Source of the DNA: Planctomycetia bacterium
Lineage (GTDB): Bacteria; Planctomycetota; Planctomycetia; Gemmatales; Gemmataceae
Direction of reading: 5' to 3'
NCBI GenBank assembly: GCA_005772955.1
Contig: SXID01000066.1
Span: forward strand, 1 to 34,475
Length of the DNA stretch: 34,475 bases
The position numbers and the translations under genes were made by a program. A model generated the notes under the pieces. It was not told the DNA's origin. It was given only the letters and a program-made list of their open reading frames with translations, and did no database searches. Positions 24,554 through 32,835 of this stretch are shown piece by piece. Position 1 is the first letter of the stretch. Every line of letters begins with the position of its first letter.

Positions 24554-25918
24554 CTACTTCTTCGCAAACGCGACCGCAACGTGCCGCACCGCCTTCGCCG
24601 GTTCGCCGTCAGTGTGCAGCAGAACCTCCAGATACAGATACCCCTTCTCGAATGGCTTCATCAGGACGTCGGGCGCGACCTCCACCGGAAATTTTGCGAC
24701 GTCGAGTGCCGTCTCGCGACCGCCGACGGTCGAAGACGGATTGCTCCGCCAACGAACCGACACCGGCACTTTCTTCTCGCCCACGAACTCGACTCGCACG
24801 ACACACGCCTGACCCACCGGCACGCGAACTGGGGCACTCACCCACCGCCCGCCCTTTACGGTGTCGCGTGACCAGCCGTCGGGCTGATCGGCGAGTATCC
24901 ATTTGTGCGCGAACCGTGGGTTGCGCACGAGGTTACCCGCGTCCGGTTTCAGCTTCGGTTCCACGGTCGCGGTCTTACCCGCTTCGAATATCACATCCTG
25001 CACGCGTTCCACTTCGTACCCGGTTGCGAGCACCGACACCGCGTAGCGCCCCGGCGGTACGTCGCGAAAATGATACCGCCCTTCCCCATCGGTCGTCGTT
25101 GAGAAGTCGGTGCCCTCGATGATGATCTTTGCGGGGACAGTCGCGTAACCTGCGGGCGGTTCGTAGTTGAGCTTGCCTTCGAGCGCCGCGCCGGGTTTGG
25201 GTGGCTCCTTCAGCCCGAGCGCGAACAGGGTGTGAACGACGTCCGCGGTGACCCGCGCGACCTCCAGCGCGCATTCTAATTCCAGCGGTTGGTTCTCGCG
25301 TTTCTCCAACTTCTCTACCAACAACTTCAGTTGCTCCGCGCGCAGTCTTGAGAAGTCGTGCAGTTCGGCCATGCGCTCTTCAAAGCCGCGCAGCGCCTCC
25401 GCGTCGGTCTTGCCGAGCAACCTCGGTTTGTAGCCACCAATCGCGATCTTCGACTCGTCTACCCAGCGTTCCATCTTGCCGTGCAGTTCGCCACCGATGC
25501 CGGTCGTGTGAGGCGGCGAACCGGCGTCCTGAACGAAATGCAGCAGGCTCCCGACCCAGCGCGCCGCGTTTCGTGGCGACTCGGTGCGGATCGCCTGCAG
25601 TGCGCGTTTGAAGAATGGCGCGTACGTCTTTCGCACTTGAGGGTGCATATGGGAGACGTGTAGCGGGCTTTGCGGGAACAGCAGGTAGTCGTCCGCGTAG
25701 TGGTCCGGTCGCACGGCTTCCTGCCAGTCGCCCATCCAGCAGTAATCGCGCGAAAGGCGCGAGAAATCGTCGCCCAAGTACTTCTGGAGTTTCTCCTTCT
25801 CCGGTTGCACGGCGAGGCCAGCCGCGGTGATCTCGGTATGAGGCCCCCACGCGCGCGCGATCCCGCACAACCCCGCAACGAGGCACACCACAAGAACCAC
25901 ACGAATGCGACTGGGCAT
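24554..25918 (-). CDS. Zinc phospholipase C/P1-nuclease-like secreted protein
   Basis: A 454-aa exported protein. The signal peptide (1-23) ends ARA before W24. In the phospholipase C / P1 nuclease fold the mature N-terminal tryptophan binds zinc through its amino group, which would fit here. Further candidate ligands: H27 (WGPHTEI), D64 (WMGDW), H90 or H92 (HVSHMH), H127, D131 and H137 (LLHFVQDAGSPPH), and H146 and E150 (ELHGKME). The H-x3-D-x5-H spacing equals that of the known enzymes. C-terminal to about residue 290 is a carboxypeptidase-regulatory-like beta-sandwich (TTDGEGRYHFRDVPPGRYAV), then a further beta-rich region. The ATG at 25918 has GAGGAG upstream. It could cleave phospholipids or nucleic acids. 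It lies upstream of the DUF1501 group but is probably a separate unit. Confidence 0.78.
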   Translation of the reverse strand: MPSRIRVVLVVCLVAGLCGIARAWGPHTEITAAGLAVQPEKEKLQKYLGDDFSRLSRDYCWMGDWQEAVRPDHYADDYLLFPQSPLHVSHMHPQVRKTYAPFFKRALQAIRTESPRNAARWVGSLLHFVQDAGSPPHTTGIGGELHGKMERWVDESKIAIGGYKPRLLGKTDAEALRGFEERMAELHDFSRLRAEQLKLLVEKLEKRENQPLELECALEVARVTADVVHTLFALGLKEPPKPGAALEGKLNYEPPAGYATVPAKIIIEGTDFSTTTDGEGRYHFRDVPPGRYAVSVLATGYEVERVQDVIFEAGKTATVEPKLKPDAGNLVRNPRFAHKWILADQPDGWSRDTVKGGRWVSAPVRVPVGQACVVRVEFVGEKKVPVSVRWRSNPSSTVGGRETALDVAKFPVEVAPDVLMKPFEKGYLYLEVLLHTDGEPAKAVRHVAVAFAKK

Positions 25919-26011
25919 GCGAACTCCTCGCGAACCGCCAATCATTATGCCACTCCCGGCCGAAACCGGGTAACCTGTTCGCAGCGAACCCCCGAACACG
26001 CGGAGCAACTC

Positions 26012-27844
26012 ATGCGAGCCATCTTCTTCGCCGCGGCGGTACTGGCACTGCTGGCCGGTGGCACACTTCCGGCCGCGGACCCGACCCCACCGAAGCGAGC
26101 CGAGTTCACGCGAATGATCGCGCACTGGGCGGAATACGCGGACGACGATTACCTCACGTTTGTCGAAGAGGCGAAGCCGGAGGTGTGCCAGATCGGGTTC
26201 TACGGCGGGCACTTCTACAGCCTCGCGCACACGCCGCAATACAAGGGCTACCCCGCGCACTTCCCGGTGCAAGGCCTGGATAAGTGCGGGAAGTGGTTCG
26301 AGGACCGCAACGCGGCCATTCACAAGCGCGGCGCGAACGTGGTCGGACACTTCAACGTGTCGTTCCTCGTGGGAGAACCCGAAGGTAAGAATGGGCCGCA
26401 AGGCTTCTTCAAGTTCTATCGCGAGTTGTGGGACGAGAAAGAACTCGGCCCGAAACCGGTCAAAGACCCACTCGATCTGATCGCCAAGAACGCCGACGGC
26501 ACCCCGATGGCATCAAAACAATACAGCATCGGCCAGATGCGCGAGTACACCGCGTGTCTCAGCAATCCGCACTGGCGCACCGTGCTGAAGGCGTGGGCGA
26601 AACGCGGCATCGAGCGCGGTGTGGACGGTTACGTCGCGAACTACTTCTACAGGCACAACTGCCTCTGCGATCACTGCCAGACCGGGTTCCGCGCTTACCT
26701 CGGCGGTCGCTTCACTGCGGCGGAGATGAAAGAGAAGTTCGCCATCGCCGACCTCAAGTCGCACAAGTTTGAAGAAATCGTGGGCTGGCACAACCCGAAG
26801 GAATCGACGCCGTTCCGCCGCGAACAACTCCGGTTCTCGCAGCTCACCTGTAAAGAGGCGTTCGACGAAGTGTTCGTGAAGTACGCGAAGTCCCTCAAGC
26901 CGGGGTTGATGGTGGCGCAGTGGAACCACCTGGGCGACTTCAGCCAAATCAGCGGTGACGAGCGCTGCATGTTGTCTGCGGACAAGTGGGGCGCGAACGA
27001 AGACTACCTCTGGTACAGCACCGGCGGCTCGGCGTGCTTCACCGATTTGAAGGAAGGGTTCCTCGGCGAAGGAACACTACAAGCGCGGTACATTCGCGGC
27101 GCGTTCGACGACAAGCCGTTCACGCTGGGCAAGTACGAATCGACGCGTATCCGCGTCGCGATCTCGGAACTTGCCGCCAACGGCGGCGCACCGATGGGCT
27201 TCTACACGCGATTCAAAGACCCGGAAGCGCGCAAGGAGATCACGCGATACTACAGCTTCATGGCGAAGTACGACGACCTCTATCGCGCGAACGTTCCGCA
27301 CGCGGAGGTGTTGCTCCTCTTCCCGCGAACGGATGTTCACAAGGGGAACGTGGACGCGGTGGATGCGTTCAAGAAACTCGGCAAGGAACTGCTCGACAAG
27401 CACGTGCTGTTCGACGTGCTGCCGGACGAACAAATCCCCGAGGGAAAGCAGGCCGGATACAAGGCGGTGTTCAACCCCGCGAAGCCGGACGCGCCGCCTG
27501 CGGGCCTGAGCGCGTTTGCCGCGCCGCGGACGGTTCGCGTGTCCGCGAGCAAGCCCGCGAAGGGTAACGAGATCACGTTGCACTTCGTGAACTACAACCG
27601 AACCGAACCGGAGAAACCGAAGAGTCCCGGCGGCGGCATCAAGGACGAGAAGCCCACTGCGGTCGAAGGCGTGAAAGCCGACTTCGTGCTGCCCAAGGAT
27701 GCGAAGGTGAAGAAGGTGATGGTGGCGACACCAGAAGAGCCAGACGGCGCCGAAGTGAAGTTCGAGGTGAAGGACGGGCGGCTCAAGTTCGAGGTGCCCA
27801 AGTTCCTGGTGTACGCCATCGCGCGCGTGGTGTTGGAGAAGTAG
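26012..27844 (+). CDS. Secreted glycoside-hydrolase-like protein
   Basis: A 610-aa exported protein. The signal peptide is [21 protein letters not shown] (2-22). The main part (about 30-420) looks like a TIM-barrel glycosidase of the uncharacterised GH42-like group: [36 protein letters not shown] with a CxxC pair, and [10 protein letters not shown] following segment ([15 protein letters not shown] to [11 protein letters not shown]) resembles the Rossmann-like trimerisation domain of beta-galactosidases, and the last 110 residues form a beta-sandwich with long charged loops. No catalytic acid pair can be assigned with confidence. The ATG at 26012 has GGAG six bases upstream. It is divergent from the phospholipase-like gene and precedes asnS with a palindrome between. 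A sugar-cleaving or sugar-binding role is inferred. Confidence 0.6.
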   Translation: MRAIFFAAAVLALLAGGTLPAADPTPPKRAEFTRMIAHWAEYADDDYLTFVEEAKPEVCQIGFYGGHFYSLAHTPQYKGYPAHFPVQGLDKCGKWFEDRNAAIHKRGANVVGHFNVSFLVGEPEGKNGPQGFFKFYRELWDEKELGPKPVKDPLDLIAKNADGTPMASKQYSIGQMREYTACLSNPHWRTVLKAWAKRGIERGVDGYVANYFYRHNCLCDHCQTGFRAYLGGRFTAAEMKEKFAIADLKSHKFEEIVGWHNPKESTPFRREQLRFSQLTCKEAFDEVFVKYAKSLKPGLMVAQWNHLGDFSQISGDERCMLSADKWGANEDYLWYSTGGSACFTDLKEGFLGEGTLQARYIRGAFDDKPFTLGKYESTRIRVAISELAANGGAPMGFYTRFKDPEARKEITRYYSFMAKYDDLYRANVPHAEVLLLFPRTDVHKGNVDAVDAFKKLGKELLDKHVLFDVLPDEQIPEGKQAGYKAVFNPAKPDAPPAGLSAFAAPRTVRVSASKPAKGNEITLHFVNYNRTEPEKPKSPGGGIKDEKPTAVEGVKADFVLPKDAKVKKVMVATPEEPDGAEVKFEVKDGRLKFEVPKFLVYAIARVVLEK

Positions 27845-27853
27845 GCCGTTCCC

Positions 27854-27888
27854 GTTTAGCGTTCGCCCCGGCGGGGCGAACGCTAAAC
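27854..27888. repeat. Perfect 35-bp intergenic palindrome
   Basis: GTTTAGCGTTCGCCCCG (27854-27870) and its exact inverse (27872-27888) flank a single central G. It lies 9 bp after the glycosidase-like stop and 60 bp before the asnS start. As RNA it would form a 15-17-bp stem with almost no loop. No T-tract follows, so it may be a repeat element more than an ordinary terminator. Confidence 0.65.
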
Positions 27889-27948
27889 GACGCCACGCCC
27901 CACACCTACACTGACATCTCACCAGTCCTCACGAAGTGGGTGGGTAGC

Positions 27949-29346
27949 ATGGACAAGATCAGTGTCGCCGACGCGCGCAAGGCCGAGGCCATCGGACGGC
28001 AAGTTCGCCTTCAGGGGTGGGTGCGCACGCGGCGCGACTCGAAAGGCGGGTTCAGCTTCATCGAACTGAACGATGGTTCGTGTCAGGGGAACGTGCAAGT
28101 CGTCGCGCCGGGCGAACTCACGAACTACGAAGCCGTGGTCAAGCACCTGCACACCGGCGCGAGCGTGAGTATCGACGGCGAGGTGAAGACGTCACCCGCG
28201 AAAGGGCAGGCCACGGAAGTGCTCGCGTCACACGTGGCGTTAATCGGCGACGCCCCCGTGGAAACCTACGCCCTTCAGAAGAAGGGGCACAGCTTCGAGT
28301 TCCTTCGCGGGATCGCGCACCTGCGCCCGCGAACAAACACGTTCGGTGCGGTCGCGCGGGTGCGGCACCAGGTGTCGATGTCGATTCACCAGTTCTTCCA
28401 CGAACGCGGGTTCTATTACGTTCACACGCCGATCATCACCGCGAGCGACTGCGAGGGCGCCGGCGCGATGTTTCGCGTATCCACCATCGACCCCGACGCG
28501 CCACCGAAGGCGGAAGGGAAGGTGGACTACACCAAAGATTTCTTCAACAAGCCCGCGTATTTGACCGTGAGCGGGCAGCTTCAGGGCGAAGCGTTCGCGT
28601 GCGCGCTGGGGAAGATCTACACGTTCGGCCCGACGTTCCGCGCGGAGAACTCCAACACCCCGCGACACCTCGCCGAGTTCTGGATGATCGAGCCGGAGAT
28701 GGCCTTCTACGAACTCACCGACAACATGGACCTCGCGGAAGCGTTCCTGAAGCGGATCATTTCCGACGCACTGAAGTTCTGCATGGAAGACCTGAAGTTC
28801 TTCGCGGAGCGCCTCGACAACAACAAAGAACTGTTCACGAAGTTGGAGAACGTGCTGAACAACCCGTTCAAGCGCGTCTCTTATACGGAGGGCGTCGATA
28901 TCCTCTTGAAGTCCGGCAAGACGTGGGAGTACCCGGTGTCGTGGGGCGTGGACCTTCAGAGCGAACACGAGCGCTATCTAGCGGAGCAGCACTTCAAGTG
29001 TCCGGTGATCCTGTACGACTACCCGCGCACGCTGAAGCCGTTCTACATGAAGGTGAACGACGACCAGAAGACGGTGCGCGCAATGGATGTGCTGGTGCCG
29101 GGCGTGGGCGAGATCATCGGCGGTAGCCAGCGCGAGGAGCGCCTCGACGTACTCGAATCGCGAATGAAAGAGCAAGGGCTGGAGCCAGAAGCGTACTCGT
29201 GGTATCTCGACCTCCGGCGCTACGGCACCGTACCGCACTCGGGCTTCGGCCTGGGGCTGGAGCGCACGATTCTCTTCCTGAGCGGCATGGCGAACATCCG
29301 CGACGTGATCCCGTTCCCGCGCACACCGGGCAACGCCGAGTATTGA
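27949..29346 (+). CDS. asnS: Asparaginyl-tRNA synthetase
   Basis: A 465-aa cytosolic class IIb aminoacyl-tRNA synthetase that charges tRNA-Asn. An N-terminal OB-fold anticodon-binding domain (about 18-100) has [20 protein letters not shown]. The catalytic core has motif 2 [20 protein letters not shown] (226-245) and motif 3 [18 protein letters not shown] near the C-terminus, then [13 protein letters not shown]. The ENSNTPRH and EFWMIEPE strings favour AsnRS over AspRS. Length matches the family. I use the ATG at 27949; the GTG three codons earlier is possible. It ends in a strong terminator at 29358 and seems to be a single-gene unit. Confidence 0.96.
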   Translation: MDKISVADARKAEAIGRQVRLQGWVRTRRDSKGGFSFIELNDGSCQGNVQVVAPGELTNYEAVVKHLHTGASVSIDGEVKTSPAKGQATEVLASHVALIGDAPVETYALQKKGHSFEFLRGIAHLRPRTNTFGAVARVRHQVSMSIHQFFHERGFYYVHTPIITASDCEGAGAMFRVSTIDPDAPPKAEGKVDYTKDFFNKPAYLTVSGQLQGEAFACALGKIYTFGPTFRAENSNTPRHLAEFWMIEPEMAFYELTDNMDLAEAFLKRIISDALKFCMEDLKFFAERLDNNKELFTKLENVLNNPFKRVSYTEGVDILLKSGKTWEYPVSWGVDLQSEHERYLAEQHFKCPVILYDYPRTLKPFYMKVNDDQKTVRAMDVLVPGVGEIIGGSQREERLDVLESRMKEQGLEPEAYSWYLDLRRYGTVPHSGFGLGLERTILFLSGMANIRDVIPFPRTPGNAEY

Positions 29347-29357
29347 GCAACACAAAT

Positions 29358-29401
29358 GCGACCGCCCGCCTTCGGATTGAAGGCGGGCGGTCGCGTGTTT
29401 T
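29358..29401. terminator. Rho-independent terminator after asnS
   Basis: A perfect 16-bp GC-rich stem, GCGACCGCCCGCCTTC (29358-29373) with GGATT loop and its inverse (29379-29394), is followed by GTGTTTTG. It stands between convergent genes (asnS and the small minus-strand gene at 29415), so it may serve both directions. This is the clearest terminator in the window. Confidence 0.85.
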
Positions 29402-29414
29402 GTGGGCCACAACT

Positions 29415-29780
29415 TCAGTCGCGAATCGGCGGTTTCGGCTTTGCTCCCTCCTTCGGCGCCACCGGCAGCACCGGTGAGGACGGGTTCAGCATTCCCTTCT
29501 CCAAGCTCTCGATCCGCCTCAGGTCGTCGGCCTCCAGTTCCTTGAACCTCTTGAGCAGGGTGGCTTTCGCCGCCCGCACCCGCGGGTCCGGCTCCTCCTC
29601 GATCTTCTTGATAGCTTCCCGCATCGTGGCGAGCGACCTTTTGTAATTGGTGAGGAGGCGGTCGATAATCTCCTGCTGCACGGCTTCCGGCGTCGGCAGT
29701 TTGCGGAACTGCTCTCCGGGCGCTGATGGCAGCAAGCCGAAAGCAAGGGCAACCGCCTTCATACAGCACAGAGCGAGCAT
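29415..29780 (-). CDS. Small secreted helical protein, unknown function
   Basis: A 121-aa protein not recognised. Residues 1-22 are hydrophobic (LALCCMKAVALAFGLLPSAPG) and probably a signal peptide. The centre (about 30-95) is rich in Glu, Lys, Arg and Leu in a helical or coiled-coil pattern (IKKIEEEPDPRVRAAKATLL and RRIESLEKGM). The C-terminus is proline-rich (VAPKEGAKPKPPIRD). GGAG lies six bases before the ATG at 29780. It is convergent with asnS. Upstream lie a broken coding remnant and the RLETLDARDLPS gene, all on the same strand. It could be an exported scaffold-like protein; nothing more can be said. Confidence 0.65.
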   Translation of the reverse strand: MLALCCMKAVALAFGLLPSAPGEQFRKLPTPEAVQQEIIDRLLTNYKRSLATMREAIKKIEEEPDPRVRAAKATLLKRFKELEADDLRRIESLEKGMLNPSSPVLPVAPKEGAKPKPPIRD

Positions 29781-29836
29781 AGTTACTCCAGTCAGGTTTT
29801 TGACATCGGGTTCTCAGACCGGGGTCGGGGAAATAG

Positions 29837-30226
29837 TTAAAGTGGCGGGTCAAGATACGCGAAGTACTGCTCCGGGTTAACGAATTTCCCCGGTGGCTCA
29901 GTCAAAGTCGCACGCTGGTCGGGTGGAAGAATCTGGAGGCGCTGCGCGCATTGGGAAACCGCCTCTTCGTACTGGGTTTGATACGTGCTGTAAGCGCTGA
30001 ACAACTAGCGTTCGACGCCGCGGACTTCCGCGATGGCGAACTCCAGGTACGCGCCGTAGACGGCTTGCCCGAGCGGGCTTGATGCACAACTTGCGAGAGT
30101 TACGGCCTCGTCGCGGCGGCTCGTCCAGTAGTCGTGCCGATTCAGCAACGTCTGAAGAATACCACTCCTGCCGTCTAAAATGGAGGGGCCCGCCGTGTAG
30201 CGGCTTAACTCCGAGAGGGCCGATTC
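29837..30226 (-). pseudogene. Degraded coding remnant with in-frame TAG
   Basis: One minus-strand frame stays open across 130 codons except for a TAG at 30007-30005. It shows the biased, mostly G/C third positions of real genes in this genome, but has no ATG or GTG start and no Shine-Dalgarno. The upstream part (73 codons) reads LLNRHDYWTSRRDEAVTLAS and VYGAYLEFAIAEVRGVER. The downstream part (55 codons) reads STYQTQYEEAVSQCAQRLQI and FVNPEQYFAYLDPPL. It is in the same register as the CDS ending at 30227 and begins directly after that stop. It is most likely the tail of a lost gene; I do not recognise the family. Chance openness in high-GC DNA is possible. Confidence 0.4.
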
Positions 30227-30646
30227 TTAGGATTCAACAGCCACCGCCCAGTCGGTTGGGCCGACTCCCGGAACCGGTGTGATCGGGTTGTCCGGTAGGA
30301 CGGGCACCGAGACCGGATTGAGAACCCCCGTCGTGTCGATGATCTCAACTGTACCATTGGCGATCGCGACTCCGCTCAACACCAGCCCTTGGAACTGACC
30401 CAGCGCGAACGCCGCTGCTGGCGCGCTCAATTGAATCGGGAGGGTCGCCGTTTGGCCATTCAACGTCACCGTCAGGTCAGAGACGGGAATCTGCTGCGAC
30501 ACCAGCGACGTATCAACCGATGTGTCCGCGTAGGCGAACGTCTCACTGACCGGCGTACCATTACTCAACGTGAATGTGAAGGGTGTAACGGACGGCAAAT
30601 CGCGAGCGTCGAGGGTTTCCAGGCGCGGACAGAAGGATGTGGGCAT
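30227..30646 (-). CDS. Small exported protein with RLETLDARDLPS motif
   Basis: A 139-aa protein. It begins MPTSFCPRLETLDARDLPS, matching the planctomycete N-terminal pattern (LExLExRxLPx) found at the head of many exported or cell-surface proteins in this phylum. It is followed by a threonine- and valine-rich beta region (TPFTFTLSNG, LTVTLNGQTATLPIQLS) without enzyme motifs. AGGAGGT six bases before the ATG at 30646 is the best Shine-Dalgarno in the window and rules out the longer frame to 30922. Function is unknown; homologues are usually much longer, so this may be a short stand-alone surface protein or a truncated one. It is divergent from the methyltransferase gene at 30761. Confidence 0.75.
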   Translation of the reverse strand: MPTSFCPRLETLDARDLPSVTPFTFTLSNGTPVSETFAYADTSVDTSLVSQQIPVSDLTVTLNGQTATLPIQLSAPAAAFALGQFQGLVLSGVAIANGTVEIIDTTGVLNPVSVPVLPDNPITPVPGVGPTDWAVAVES

Positions 30647-30760
30647 GAGGCGACCTCCTGATCGGAGGATAGTTGCTCTTTCACAGCAGCCCATGTTCTC
30701 AGGGGGAGAGATTGTCAAGCAGTTTTCTCGGTTTTCACGCATTGCCCGTACAGTACTCAC

Positions 30761-31993
30761 ATGGAGAAGAACCTGGATCGCGACGAGATGCGGGAACTCA
30801 TCGGCGAGGCGGTGCGAGGCGAAGCGTTCCGCCGCGCGACGTTCGCCGGCGCGACACGCGGCGCGCCGTGCGAATGGGTTCGCGTCGTGGTGCGGCCCAT
30901 CGACTTGCGCGGGACGCGTCACTTCCAGTTCGCCTACCAGAGCGCGAAGAAAGCCGTCACGAAGAACTTCCTCGACGACGAAGTAGAGGCACCGCTCGAT
31001 GAGTTAATCGGCTATGGCTTCGCGGGCGTTCACATCACCGCGGGCGCGGAAGAGATCGACATTCGCACGAGCCGCAAAGGGCGTGTTCACGTCGGGCGCC
31101 ACATGCTCAAGGAAGCCGCGAACGCGCCGGAGTTGGAAGCGCACAACCGCGTGAAGGACGTGCCGCTGCCCGAAGGCAAGGCCGACGCGCTGCTCGAAAT
31201 CATGGGCATCGCGACACCGGACGGCCGCGTGCGCCCCACCATGCGTGCGAAGTTCACGCAGATCAACGAGTTCCTCAAGCAACTCCAACACGTCTTCGAC
31301 GACGCGAAGCTGAACGACCTCGGCCGTGACGTGTCGATCCTCGATTGCGGCTGCGGGTCGAGTTACCTCACGCTCGCGGCGCACCACTACCTCAACAACG
31401 TGCTGCACGTTCCTTCGCGTATTCTCGGAGTTGATGTCAACGAAGAGGTCATCCGCAAGAGCGTTGAGCGAGCAGACAAACTCGGCGTGGCCAACCTCTT
31501 CTTTGAATGCCGCCGTATCGGAACGGTCGATGTCGCGGCGGACATCGTGTTCGCGTTGCACGCGTGCAACACCGCGACCGACGACGCCATCGCGCAAGCG
31601 GTGCGCAGTGAAGCGCGATTGCTCCTGAGTGTGCCGTGCTGTCATCACGACTTGAACAAGGTGATCCGCGCCGACGGCCCGACCGAAGTGCTGCGCCCGG
31701 TGTTGCGACACGGCATCTTGCTTCAGCGCACCGCCGATCTGATTACGGACGCGTTCCGCGCGCTGGCGTTGCGCATCATGGGCTACCGCACCGACGTGGT
31801 GGAGTTCGTCGCAACCGAACACACACCGCGCAACCTGATGATCCGCGCCGTTCGGGTCCGCGACCTCGCGAAGCCGCAAGCGGCGGAAATCAGCGAGTAC
31901 ATCGAACTGAAAAGATTCTGGCGCGTTACGCCATACATCGAAAAGGTTCTGGGTGAAGCGTTCCAACAGCTTGTGAAGGCCACCGCACTATGA
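30761..31993 (+). CDS. SAM-dependent methyltransferase, Methyltransf_32-like
   Basis: A 410-aa protein. The N-terminal 150 residues are a separate domain of unknown role. From about 160 there is a Rossmann-type methyltransferase with ILDCGCGSSYLTL (193-205) as SAM motif I, GVDVNEEVI (223-231) as the acidic loop, FALHACNTATDDAI (264-277) and SVPCCHHDLN (290-299). The HAC and PCCHH motifs are typical of the Methyltransf_32 family that includes the eukaryotic GSTCD and METTL25-type proteins, probably acting on RNA or protein. No substrate is known. The stop overlaps the next gene's start (ATGA at 31990). No Shine-Dalgarno is seen before the ATG at 30761. Confidence 0.82.
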   Translation: MEKNLDRDEMRELIGEAVRGEAFRRATFAGATRGAPCEWVRVVVRPIDLRGTRHFQFAYQSAKKAVTKNFLDDEVEAPLDELIGYGFAGVHITAGAEEIDIRTSRKGRVHVGRHMLKEAANAPELEAHNRVKDVPLPEGKADALLEIMGIATPDGRVRPTMRAKFTQINEFLKQLQHVFDDAKLNDLGRDVSILDCGCGSSYLTLAAHHYLNNVLHVPSRILGVDVNEEVIRKSVERADKLGVANLFFECRRIGTVDVAADIVFALHACNTATDDAIAQAVRSEARLLLSVPCCHHDLNKVIRADGPTEVLRPVLRHGILLQRTADLITDAFRALALRIMGYRTDVVEFVATEHTPRNLMIRAVRVRDLAKPQAAEISEYIELKRFWRVTPYIEKVLGEAFQQLVKATAL

Positions 31994-32808
31994 GCGCATC
32001 GGATTACGTTCTCGGTCAGTCGGAGCGAGCCGGGCGCCGGCTCGCGCTGCAAGACCTGCACTTCGCGGCAGCGTCCGAGTCGCTGCTCGACGCACTCGCG
32101 CTCAAGCCCGGCGATCGCGTCGTTGAACTCGGCTGTGGCGCGGGCGCGTTCACGCGGCGCATCCTGAACCGGCTCGGGCCGAACGGCGTCGTGGTCGGCG
32201 TGGATTCGTCCACGAGCATGCTGGAACAGGCCAAGGATTCGCTCGCGCAACACGACGGCCAGCGGTTCAAGCCGACGCTCGCGGACGTGTCGAAGCCAGC
32301 CGCGTGGCTCGATAACGCGGACGTTGTCACCGGGCGCGCAGTGTTGCACCACGTCCCGATGGCAGAGTTCCTGCTCGGCCGGTTACGCGTCACGCTCCGC
32401 CCCGGCACGCGAATCGGGTTCCTCGAACCGGACTTCCGGCGGCCGTTAACGAACCTCGCACTTCACGAAGTGACCCGCCCGGAGCTGGCGCCCCTTCTGC
32501 GATTCGCGCGCGCGATCAACGACCTGTATTCCGCGTGGCGCATCTCGCCCGCGGTCGGTGCGTCGCTCGCGCCGACGATTGAGGACGCGGGCTACACGAA
32601 CGTGCGCCACGCATGGCACCCGTTCGTGACCGACGAGAGCGTTCTCGAAAACATGGGGCTGATCTACGACGAGGTTCGCGACACGTACGTTTCGCTCGGG
32701 ATCATCACTTCACCGGAAATCGATGAGCAACAGAAGTTGCTTCGTGCGCTCCCTGTCGGCGACCTGCCCCCAGTGTGGGGGCTTCATCAGGTGACGGCAA
32801 TTGTGTGA
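31990..32808 (+). CDS. Class I SAM-dependent methyltransferase, UbiE-like
   Basis: A 272-aa cytosolic methyltransferase. SAM motif I is VVELGCGAGAFTRRIL (44-59), followed by VVVGVDSSTSMLEQA (67-81) and ADVSKPAAWLDNADVVTGRA. The pattern resembles UbiE/Coq5-type small-molecule methyltransferases, but no quinone-pathway neighbour is present and the substrate is not identifiable. It overlaps the preceding Methyltransf_32 gene by 4 nt, so the two are probably translated together. The transcript ends near the small palindrome at 32815. Confidence 0.85.
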   Translation: MSASDYVLGQSERAGRRLALQDLHFAAASESLLDALALKPGDRVVELGCGAGAFTRRILNRLGPNGVVVGVDSSTSMLEQAKDSLAQHDGQRFKPTLADVSKPAAWLDNADVVTGRAVLHHVPMAEFLLGRLRVTLRPGTRIGFLEPDFRRPLTNLALHEVTRPELAPLLRFARAINDLYSAWRISPAVGASLAPTIEDAGYTNVRHAWHPFVTDESVLENMGLIYDEVRDTYVSLGIITSPEIDEQQKLLRALPVGDLPPVWGLHQVTAIV

Positions 32809-32814
32809 CTTGAT

Positions 32815-32832
32815 TTCGCCGCTCGCGGCGAA
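32815..32832. terminator. Compact bidirectional hairpin
   Basis: TTCGCCGC and GCGGCGAA flank TC between the convergent methyltransferase gene (stop at 32808) and the secreted-protein gene (stop at 32836). The position favours a terminator for both directions, though no T-run follows. Confidence 0.5.
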
Positions 32833-32835
32833 GCC

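Noticed and set aside
29898-30089. Two overlapping small minus-strand frames of 61-63 codons
   Set aside because: Their peptides are low-complexity and arginine-rich; the third minus frame in the same DNA gives a more natural protein sequence interrupted by TAG, listed as a pseudogene.
30647-30922. N-terminal extension of the RLETLDARDLPS protein
   Set aside because: AGGAGGT six bases before the ATG at 30646 fixes the start; the extension overlaps the divergent methyltransferase gene.
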